Position numbers and translations under genes: made by a program
Notes under the pieces: generated by a model
What the model was told of the DNA's origin: nothing
The model's database searches: none
What the model saw: the letters and a program-made list of their open reading frames with translations, nothing else
Part shown: in pieces, positions 45,701 through 56,800 of the stretch
Position numbering within the stretch: the first letter of the stretch is position 1
Layout: every line of letters begins with the position of its first letter
Assembly: GCA_949130485.1 (NCBI GenBank)
Contig: OX422201.1
Location: 1,304,016-1,368,015 of the forward strand
DNA from: Agelas oroides
Taxonomy: Eukaryota; Porifera; Demospongiae; Agelasida; Agelasidae
Length of the DNA: 64,000 nt
Reading direction: 5' to 3'

Positions 45701-46943
45701 AGTGAAGCATGAAAATGATTACGTAAGATCATTTTATGCATGCACATGTACGTACCAATGTGACAGTCATTGCCTGTAAATCCAGTGGGACATACACAGG
45801 TATCTGCTGCTATGCATGTGTGATTACTGTCACAGTTGTCACAGAGTGCTACAAAAAAAAAGAGACAGTTCCTTTCAACTTTACTGCCAGTTAAGATCCT
45901 GTTTGGCAAGAATAGCTTACGCTCAGTACAATTATCCCCAGTGAAACCAGGGGGACAACTGCAGGTGTTTGGTGCTGTACAGACCTGCCAGGACTCACAC
46001 CTTGAGTTACAAATTGCTGCGAAAAAGGAAAATTGCATATTTGCAAAACAAGTGGATATTTACATGCTTGGTATACTTCTAAAATATTTAATGTTGGCTA
46101 TAAGAAACAGTAAACAATAGTCTGACATTATCTTGTGGCGGCTGCAACAGTTAGTAGACTCACGACAGCAGTCTGTACCACAGTCTTTGTACCCCTCACA
46201 GCATACAGGTTGAGAATAGTATTCTGTCTGATAGCGAATCACATGCTGTTGGTAATATCTGGTTCTGTGAAGGAAAAGAACAATCACATATGATTATATT
46301 TGTTGTGCCACATGCAGTAGAAATTTATACTATGAGTTGGCTTTCTCCAACAGCAGGTTATCCACCTAGCTGTAGTCTTGCCAGCTACTACATCTCTTGA
46401 CGTGAAGGGTCCGGTTCCACTTATACTGTCACCATGCTGGAATGCTGGTCCTTTGTAGCCTCATTCCCTGGTCCGTTTGAAGAACAGGGCAGGAAACAAG
46501 GCTATGCTCTTTATAGATTGCACCTGTCTTCACAAAGTAGAACTTTAGTACATCATGTTTTTGGCATATGTCAGCATATCATGACCCAACCCATCTGTTT
46601 TACAGCTAGTGTGACCACATTCTCACTGGAGGCCAAATGTGCAGCTACAACTTGCTGGTCATAATGAATGTAATAATACATCATGTACCTGCTGCATCTT
46701 GACCACCAGCATTGGTAGTAAGTCACAGATGACTGCTTTACATAGGATGAATAAGATCGTTGCTGACTGACACTCACGTAACAAACACTGCAGTCAAAAA
46801 CAGTATTGATTTCGTGAGTCTAGGATAAGAATTAAAGCTATTCGTATTCTGAATGTGAAGGAGACTAACCTTTGTTGTTGTGCCTCGCAGAATTGAGATC
46901 CCAGAGCAATAAGCAGCAGAACCAACTGCAAAGTCGCCATCAT
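42780..46943 (-). CDS. EMI-EGF-FN3 single-pass receptor with NPxY and YxxL tail (engulfment-receptor-like)
   Basis: Twelve exons (46870-46943, 46689-46787, 46164-46264, 45921-46016, 45756-45848, 45558-45680, 45148-45432, 44774-45070, 44264-44557, 44072-44130, 43517-43998, 42780-43140) join in frame to 787 residues. Order: signal peptide (1-21); EMI domain (about 25-91, VCYVSVSQQRSY ... VTYYQCWWSRC ... VCCEGYKDCG); two EGF-like repeats (CSCPPGFTGDNC, CVCPTGFTGNDC); a calcium-binding-type EGF (DINECEANAAGC); three FN3 domains (196-487); a juxtamembrane module with FQL, ALSCWLVE and HTEC; TM helix (about 628-653); tail of about 134 residues. Tail motifs are NNPLYG, DNPSYETL, EYMYADP, SYELV, QYAKL, VYKNI and FYSHL. 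EMI plus EGF plus NPxY and YxxL recalls Draper/CED-1/MEGF10, where NPxY binds PTB adaptors and YxxL recruits SH2 kinases; the FN3 domains are unlike those proteins. Role in phagocytosis or recognition is inferred. A possible alternative last exon lies at 43353-43415. Confidence 0.88.
46456..46504. mobile_element. Short inverted-repeat element, TAGCCTC family
   Basis: tagcctcattccctggtccg opposes caggaaacaaggcta, within the receptor intron between exons 2 and 3. Confidence 0.55.
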
Positions 46944-47805
46944 TTTGCATGGATGTCGTCAGCGGGAAGAGGCGTGGCTAGCACATTTTACGAGGTCAGC
47001 CCAGAGGCCGGGACCAGACCAGGGTCAAAGGTGGGCGTGAGTGCGGTCACGATGAGCCATCCCGGGGTACCTTTTCAAAACTCAAATCCTATTGGTCAAT
47101 AATTATACGCGTATGCGCCGTTGCCCTGACAACACCCTAAATTAACCCTAACCCAACCAATCAGATTAGAGCTTTGAAACACACTCCGGTACTGTAGGTC
47201 ACGATCACCTTGGTTGCTCATGCGTATTAGCCACATTGGAGAGGCACAACCTAGCCAACTACATGTACATGACAAAGTTGAACTGGACTTGTTGCTAGGC
47301 TCTCCCTTGCACCCGGTTTCTTCATCAGGGTGCAGGAAGAGCCTGGAAATGACACTATAGTCAAACCAACAGCTATTTTATCTGGAAGCATGCAACTCCC
47401 ATGCATCACAATCACATCCAATATTAATTAGGTTATCAGTATGCTCATGATCGTAGCTTCAGTTCATGCAGCAGCATAAGTTAAACCCAAAGAGTCATGA
47501 TTGACAGAAACTCACTAAAAATGCTATAACTGACAAGTGAAAGTTAACTATAATAGCAGAAAGATTCTGAGAGAAAAAGAATACAATGGTGGTACGTAGT
47601 TTTAAAAATCTGATATGATGTCAGAATAAATAGCACATAAATAAAACTCTAAAAAAGGCAGATGTGAGCTTGAGCTGGAGCAAAGATACCTACCTGTTTC
47701 CATTATTTGCCAGAAAAGTGATCTAAGTCTATATATAATCAATCTTCTATTGGAATCACGTTAATCATCTTATAGAATATTCCCTACATAATTGTAGATC
47801 AAAAT
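46944..47805. other. Upstream region of the receptor gene and 3' flank of the T-box gene
   Basis: The first 200 bp upstream of the receptor ATG are GC-richer, with CCAAT-type motifs (aaccaatcag near 47155 and attggtcaat near 47090) that may be promoter elements. A TAGCCTC-like pair occurs at about 47296-47356. No gene is seen in the rest. Confidence 0.45.
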
Positions 47806-50800
47806 CTAAGGGAAGTTTGGAGAATTCCACTGCCTACTTTGTTGCTGGTGCCGAGGTGATGATGTGTAAGATCCCTGGGAATACTCAGGGGGGTTGGGTA
47901 GTCTCTCTCTTGAGTATGCAGGGACACTTGTACTTGCTACTTGTCCATAACCAAAATTAAGTGTTTGCTGTATTTGTCTTGGTTGGGTGAGATGCATAGC
48001 TGGAGGCACAGCAACTTGGATAGGCGGCTGAAGAACTTGTCCATATGCTAGCGGTCTAGGTTGAAAAACAGGAGGTGAGGTATGGTGGCCGGTTGTTTGT
48101 GGAGGTGGGTTAGATGCAATGTACTGGAAAGGTGTAGACTGTGCAGAGAAATGTGTGAGAGGCTGGAGAGTGCTGGTAGCAGAGGGAGAGTTGGAAGAGG
48201 TCGAGACAGTCAAGTGGTACCCACCAGGGTTTGAGCCATATCTTGTGCTAGCGAGTGCCAGTTGGCTAGCAGTCACTGGCCGATAGGCTAATGCAGCCGG
48301 CTCTGTAGGGTACAGGAAGTGAGTCGGCTGATGAGCTGAAGAAAAGGAAGAGAAGAAAAAGCAAATGGTAATTCTCGAACTAAAGCATACACTGTTGTGG
48401 TTCTTAAAGTAAGGGAACACCACAGTATGAGATATATGGGCTACATTCTGAAATCTTGCAACAAAGGAATCTGTTGTGAGGCCATTGGAAGTGGTATGAC
48501 CAGTAAGGTTATGGTCGCACCACTTTTATAGCCTCGTCCCCAGGCCCTGCTCAAAAAAATTGGGAATTTAAGGGCCTGGTCACACTTGCAAACTTTCTCA
48601 TGTGTGCTGGGTCAGTGTATTATGTAAGAATTACGTGCCTTACGTGATCACATGGTAGCCAGCTACTGTTGACGATGGCATTACAGAGTAGGTGAACAGA
48701 TCTTGCTATGGAGCAACTACAGGCAAATCCTGGGAGGGGAAAGCTGTAGCCTAGCAAGCATAAAAGCAATCTAAGTTTCTGTAATTTGAGGTCTACGAAA
48801 AGACTACTAGCATTGTTCCCATTTTCAAATGGTCTTAGAACGAATCTACTACTTTCATGTGGTCAAGGATTTAATAATTAGTAATGGACAAATGTGATTC
48901 GTCTCATTCAAACGAAGACTGCTGACACAGCACATATGGGAATTTTGCAAGTATGACCAGGCCCTTTTCCCAATTTTTCAGGCAGGGCCTGGGGACGAGG
49001 CTACTACTTTTTTTGGAGACATTAACAGTGAAAGATGACTTGGTGCAACTGGTATCTGTGTTCAGCTTGTATTGTCCTACAATTGAACTGGTATAGTAGC
49101 GTCACCTTGATCAGTTATGATTGGCCAGTGTGAAGGAGAACACAGGAACTTTAAGGTTGGAAGCATACCATATAGTGGGAAATTTTGGGAAGTGCACATT
49201 TTCGTATAAATGGCCATAAGGCCTTCAGAAGAAATTTTCGTATTTTTATTTTCGTATGCGCCTGCGCATTGCCATGCCCCCTAGCTAGCTTCACAAGTTC
49301 ACACTCAATGATGTCGTCGTTTTCGGTTGAGGCAATGGTGAGAGGGTACCACATCTACAAGGACATCTGGGCTGCTGTTGCAAAAATGCCTGGACAACAC
49401 TGGACAGCATAAGGATGGCGTGAGGATGGCAACAGGGTCGATCCTTTCGCTGTGACTGTAATGAGAGGCAATGCTGTCATAGGCCACATTCCAAGGAAGG
49501 TCTCGTCTATATGTTCTCTCTACTTACACCGAGATGGCTCGATCACCTGCTGTGTGACGGGTTCCAGTGAGGCATACTCACCAATTGCCGCCTGCTGCTC
49601 AGGTGTGAACTTGGCATATTTCCCTCTTGGCTTGCTTATCTTTTATTGTCGCAGGGCTAACGGATGCAGACAGAGGTCCACTGGGATCTGGGGTTGGAAA
49701 TACTGGTGTAACACCATTGCTTTATCACCACTTCCACATGTTAGAATTGCCCGTTCAAAATTTGATGTTTCTAAAATTTTGCACGTTAAAATTTCATAGT
49801 TTTTATTTTCGTATCGCTAGGCTTCATGCGAAAATTTGCACCATTCGAAAATTTCCCACTATACGGTATTGCTCTAGTGCAGTGTGATTCGCGGTCATCA
49901 TGTATTCAAAGATGTATGGACTCCACGGGTAGGAGAAATTCTTCGTATTGGCAAAGAAGCAGGAAATACTCATGACCAACGTGCGGTGGCTGTCCTTAAA
50001 GCTGACAGAACTATAGTGGGACACGCTCTGGATGCCATACTGATAGCTCACAATCTACGCTCAATCTTTCGCTGTCACCGTCTTTTTCGCACTGTCGTGT
50101 TTCTATTTAATGCCCCTTTATTAAGCGCATGCGCTTAATAAATAATCCCTTGTACCAGGAAGGAGACATGCGCCTAATAAATAATATACGCCTAATAGCG
50201 AGGTGCGCTTAACAACTGGAGTTTACAGTATGTGACTAACTAGTATGATCCATACATAGTGGTGGCTTAATTGGCATATGTGCTATGAATATCATTAAGA
50301 TTGGGATTTTTATTTGAATTGCTCACATATGTAGCTACTAATATCAGGGCTAAACAATATAGCTATAAAGCAACCAAAATCACCCTAGCTTCAACACCGC
50401 TACCAGACTGTTTTCCCCACTTGTTGAGCATTTATGACAAAAACAACTAATTCGTAGGCTTGGAGCACAAATCAATTAGCTACTCTTTGCAACTCTTTGT
50501 GGAACCTGACACCGTTGGGAACCAACCATTTTGCTCCTTAGTCTCGTGCCCAGCTGTCCATGCCCCCCGGCGGAGAACGTCTGGTGGTTTGACTTGAATT
50601 TCTTGTCACGAAGGTGTATCCAGCAAACGTATATTATTGTGCCAAGAATGCAACCTTTTCTCTATTTGCTGCTCGATTTGTTGTGTAGCCTTACCTTCAA
50701 GTAGTCAGCAACGTTCCCTAACCATCGAAGCATCAGTTGCTAGTGAAAGGAGCGGCAAACTTTCTGATTTCAGTCATCAAACTTGAGCTAAAACAGCTGG

Positions 50801-53800
50801 TGACATCCTTCCCTCACGCAAACTCGCAACCGCCTGAAATTGCTTGTAAGTAGGTTTGTTGTAGCCCAGTCCTTAAAAGAACAGAGCGCTGATGCACAGA
50901 GTTCTCTCTTTTGCACAAAAATTGCAAACCTCGGAATATAATCAAGGCGACCATTTTGAACTTTGATGACGTACGACTTTTAATTGTGCGTTCTGCGATT
51001 TGATTGCTCATCTCAAGATGAGAAAGGTGTTAGTGACAAGAAATTCAAGTCAAACCACCAGACATTCTCCACCGGGGGGGTGTGGACGGCTGGGCACAAG
51101 ACTATTTGATGGGATTTCCCTAATTTAGGGGCTTCCAGTACATATTTGGTAGCCATGGTACTACGTAATCTGGCTGTTGAGCACAATATGGCTTTCCCTT
51201 GCTATACGTGGCAAAGAAGAGGCTAGTACTGTGAGTAACAGCACTAATCTAATGTCAAGTTGTTAACTCAAGCAGCAATGGTGGACAATATTGCACAAAC
51301 TGTTGCCGAGTGTCCACCAAATTGGGGTCGGTAAGTATTGTTTGCATACAATTGGGAGTGCGAAAAATGTCCGTTACACAGAGTAGCAGGGTGTTCACCA
51401 TTCAGGGGTTGCTTAAGTATTGAAGTGAATGGAAGGACAGTTGGAATTTCCTGAAGTGTTTGTTATAATATGTCCACTATTGAGGGGTGTCCACTAAGAG
51501 GGGGTTCCACTGTATATATAGGCAACATGGAAAGTCTTACCTGCATGCAATACAGTAGTACTTTGCTGTGAATACGGTACCAGCTCCTGTCCAGGATAGT
51601 GTGCCATGTACATGGATTGAGAAGGCCTAGCTTCTGGAGAGAACTCAGGTTGTTCAAAAGGGGGTGTACTGGAGGTGATACTTGTCTTAGACACAGTACT
51701 TTCCCTGTGGGAAGCCAAACCAAGGTGAAATGTGTAACTGCTGGGTTTCCCCTCCACAAAGTAAATTCCTTGTGGTAAATGGCATTACTAGGTTAATGAA
51801 AATGGGCTATATTATGGGATATGGGAGACATTTGGTCCCACCCAAACCATTGACCCCTTAATTTGATTGCTAACTACATCTAGGTTGTTATTAGTCAGCA
51901 GGAAGGTAGTACCTTCTTGTTCCACAGAGATCTGATCCTCTGAAGCCTTTTGCAAAAGGATTGTACTCAATCTTCAACTGAGTGATCTGTGGAAAAAATT
52001 AACAATTAATTAGCCAATGACAGAAGTGACAGCTAAAGTAGGTACATTAAAATGCTCATTGTAGCTACAGCACTAGAGGGTACCTTTTGGTTCTGATAGG
52101 CTGTAACTCCCATAAATTGTGTCTCCGGGAATACGTGAGTGCTGAAGCTATCACTGTCCCCCTGCTGCATAGTTAGTGCCTTTTCATCGTTGGATTTTAC
52201 TATGTGTATTCTCGGTTGATACTTATGCATGGAGTTCAAAATGACCTGGAGAAAAAGAGAGGAAAAAAAAAGTTCAGTGTGAATGCACCCTCAACCATTA
52301 CAGTAGTTAGTCATTTAGCTGAACTTCAGATATCCAAACATGTCCATTAACCTAATGCATTTAGCAAAGCCACACCCACTATTTTTACCAACTAGAAGTC
52401 AGCTTTAGCTATCAAATGGCTGACATCAAGTGTTTCAGGGCTCACTCTACCCATTGTATGGCAGCTGGAGACACGGGATAACCTCTACTAGCAAGGCAGA
52501 CTTACAGCAAAGGTTAAAAAAAGAAGGGGGTCAAAGTGAACCACTGGGTAGCTACCACATGTGCAGGAAACTGAGCAATGGCTTACAGTTTTATTGCTTT
52601 CTACACATATGCAGTTTCTACTTTTAGACCTGGTAGCAAGGGGATGTATCGTACACCAATGACAGCTCAACAGCAACATGTTAAGTGTAATACTGCTCAG
52701 CGCTAGCGCTACAGCTCACTCAAGTTCGCTAGCCTCGTCCCCAGGCCACTCCCAGATTTTATCTCGCAGCCGTGGAGAAAAATCGGGAGAAGGCCTGGGA
52801 GCAATACTACGTCACAGACCGGAAATGGTGGACTCGGTTAGTACGTAATGTGGACTCGGTTTCCTAATAATGGCAACATGCCCACACAATATGCAGCCAG
52901 TACAGCAAGCGATCGAACAGTAAAGTTTGCCTAGGCGTTTTGCCAACAGCTACGGACTTCGCAAGTACCAAGTTGCTAACGAAGGATGTGTAGACGTAAG
53001 TGGAAGGCGTTATGCGTGTATGTCGACTGAGGAAAACAGCAGGCTGAGGGCAAGCGCCTTGCTCCGTGTCAAAATAAGTGTCTGCACTCGCACCACTGTC
53101 CTGAAGGACGGAGAAACAGATTGCAAGGCTACTTGAGCGAGCTGTAGCGCTAGCGCTGAGCAGTATTACATTTAACATGTTGCTGTTGAGCTGTCATTGG
53201 TGTACGATGGCTACTTGTAGGTATGTACAAGTTATCCACGCCATTCAGCCCTGGCTCTGAGCCTTCTTGAGGACAGTGGTGCGAGTGCAGACACTTATTT
53301 TGACACGGAGCAACGCGCTTGCCCTCAGCCTGCTGTTTTCCTCAGTCGACGTACACGCATAACGCCTTCCACTTACGTCTACACATCCTTCGTTAGTGAC
53401 TTGGTACTTGTGAAGTCCGTAGCTGTTGGCAAAACGCCTAGGCAAACTTCACTGTTCGATCGCTTGCTGTACTGGCTGCGTATTGCGTGGGCACGTTGCC
53501 ATTATTAGGAAACCGAGTCCACCATTTCCGGTCCATGATGTAGTATTGATCCCAGGCCTTCTCCCGATTTTTCTCCACGGCTGCGAGATAAAATCTGGGA
53601 GTGGCCTGGGGACAAGGCTACAAGCTCGCAAGGAGTTTGTGTCACATATGTTGCCTTCTGTCATACTTCAGTTATCTGAACATTTCAGTCATCCAAACAC
53701 CCTCCGGTCCCAACGTATTCAGATAAGTGATTTCCTACTGTACTACCAAACTACAGAAAGCTCCAAGGAAAATTTGGGGAAATATCTGGCGTAAGCCGCC

Positions 53801-56800
53801 ATTTATTGACTGGTATGTATTATCGACCACTGGAATACGGAGGCATTGTGCTGACTACGAAGTTTATCTGCAGGACAAGGGCATGTGCTTCAGATTCGCA
53901 CAAGACCGGCTTTGACTGGAGCTATCATTCGTCAAAACCAGCAGAAAAAGGCTCTAGCCGTTAGGCAGGAACTCTTGAGGCACAGCAACGTTCTACTACC
54001 GTTAGTCTAGCCATGGCGAAGGTTCATCCTGCTGAGTCAGCTATATCTCTGTTAGGTGTTTCATAACTGTAGTCATTCAATGTAGCTGTTTAAATACCTG
54101 TCACTGACTGTATGGCAAGTTATTTTTGCATGAGTCATATTTGTATTCATCTGACTCTGCTCTTGTGGATTACCAGGTGCTAGGACAACAAAATGGTGAT
54201 GTTTTAACTCCTTTCACACTTACAGTCTGGAATCTTGCCACTGGTCAACAAGTGATAATACAAAATGTATGGGCAGTTGATGATACGTACGGGGTGGTCG
54301 ATAATTGGTATGTGAATAGGATTTTGGAAGTGCTTGGTCATGGGCGTGTGTGCACTATAACCTGCTTAGAGGGGGTCAAGAGAGATTATGCTCTCTGTTG
54401 GTGCAACAACAAAGTTGCCAAGTCATTCCTGGACTGAGATATAAAGGCAAAGTGCAAATGTGGTTGATAATTGGTGGCTTACACTAGCCTCACCAGGCTT
54501 TCAGTTCCAAATTTTGTCTCATAGCCTTGGAAAAAAATCAGAATGGAGTCTTAAAAAATCCACATGAGATACAGATGCTGCAGTCTCACAGTAGCACTTC
54601 CAGTTTTAACAGCCTTTTCCTTTTGCTCCACATGTACAATTAAATACTTGCTAACACACCTCTTTTTCTAAACAACTTTGTGTATAAACTGGGAGGGAAT
54701 GTTTAGTCTTGAGTTTACACCCCTTGTTTAACACACAAGGTCTCGTAATGCAGGGTCAACAATATTCATGATGACTTTGCTGTACCAGAAGAAATCACCA
54801 GCAGCTGTTGGCTAAGTTGAGATGTAGTAAATTAACTTTCATTGTTAGTGGTAACAGGAGACAACTTGCATACGTTCATACTGCAAGCAATGAATCTGGG
54901 CAGTGGCCTGCAAATGAGGCCAGTGGTTCCATGTGTGCACATGTAGAACGAATGAACGATGACCGTTTGCTAAGGGTTTTCTAATGCCTTGCATGGTACG
55001 CCAAAAAATGCTTACCACAGAGTGTTTAAACAGGTAAAAATTACGGATGTAAGAACTTTGGAAAAAGAGGGGAGTTTGAGGGTGATTGCTCAAAAGAGAC
55101 GTATTAGCAAACACTTACAGTACGTTCACAATTGACACTTCTGAGGTGCATAATATTCTAGGAAGAAAGTATTATATACAATGTAGGTAAAATGAAGACT
55201 TCTGGGAGAAGGGTGATTCAAACCTTCAGACTTTAATTGATACCCTCATGTTCCCCATTTCACAATGACTCAGTCCTTATAGATGGTCCTGATAGCTAAC
55301 CAGATGGGTGTATGATGTTTGTTGTATAACAAATTGAATAGAAAGCTCAGCACAGGTGAGTCATGGCAATCCAACCTAATATGGGGCCAGTATTGTACCA
55401 GCTGTACCAACACCAGTATCCATGCTTGCACTGTTGTTCGAGTAGCTCAGACCTGAAGCTACTTTTCAGCATATATGGTGAATTTCATTTGAATGAGTCA
55501 GACCAAGAAAGGGTTCAAGTAGCAAGGAATGTGTCTATCAGTGTTGAATGATTATGTCTCACTGTCTGCTACATACACAACTGTTGGCCAACTTTGTCAA
55601 ACAGTGTGTCTGCCAGAGGGTGTGTTTGTTTGCTGTCGCATTGTCAGACAAGCTGCTCTCAGTGGTAGAATGCATGTTGGATGGGCCAGTGTGCGTCAGT
55701 CTGTTAGTCACACTGGCTAGATGGATCACTGTCATATTTGTTCAGATTTATTTGCCAAACATAATGAACCACTTAGATTGCTAGGGTAGATGTTATTGGA
55801 GAGACACCTGCTGTGTGGGAAACACATGCTTTGGCCAAACACAGCCATAGAGCAATGATCGAGAGATAAGTTTTGAAGAGAGAGAAAGAAGTCTACAGAA
55901 TAATCTGGAACCGGCCAGCTGCATGGAAATTGCACCCCAGGGCCTTCAAATTACTAGTTGGATACTCTTGCATTTCAACCAGAAGTAGGAGATCAGATCA
56001 ACTAGCCTTTCTACTTGGCCTTCACAGCAGTGGTATAGCCAGGATTCTGGAGATACTCTAGCACAGCATGGATTCAGTGAGGGTTTCCGCACAAAGCACA
56101 GACTGATGATCTATGGGGGTCTGGGGGGGACTGCTAGGTCTATTCTGAAGCTGTTTTAGGCCATTGCCATCTATCAAGAGTACTTCTCACCTTACCTTCA
56201 GTAGTATGTGTGTACGCAGTATCTCTCCGCTGACGATAACAAACACAGACCTCATCAGTTATAGAGCAATGATCGAGAGATAAGTTTTGAAGAGAGAGAA
56301 AGAAGTCTACAGAATAATCTGGAACCGGCCAGCTGCATGGAATTTGCACCCCAGGGCCTTCAAATTACTAGTTGGATGCTCTTGCATTTCAACCAGAAGT
56401 AGGAGATCAGATCAACTAGCCTTTCTACTTGGCGTCAACAGCAGTGGTACAGCCAGGATTCTGCGGTAACAGGTGGGTGAGGGTGGTTTGTGATTGCATA
56501 AGCTCTGGTGTAGTTACACCACTGCTTCAGAGCTTTGTTCATCATCAGCAGTGCTTCTGCTTCATTACAGCATCACAGTCAATCGTGCACACCACTCTGT
56601 ACTACATACAGTGGAAGCTCACACACAGACACCTGATGAAAATATGCCTAAGCAGTGATTGGATCTTTGTTTATACTGCACATCTGATGAACAGCAGATA
56701 GCCCTCACAATGAATACATTCCAAATTTTATGCAAACAACATTTAATTAGCATTGTCACTCACATGTAGTACTAGCCTTTAATTGGCTTCTTTCACCAAT

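Noticed and set aside
54126-54437. 103-codon frame inside the T-box intron
   Set aside because: Protein-like in places ([11 protein letters not shown]) but there are no neighbours, splice signals or recognisable domain; probably repeat debris.
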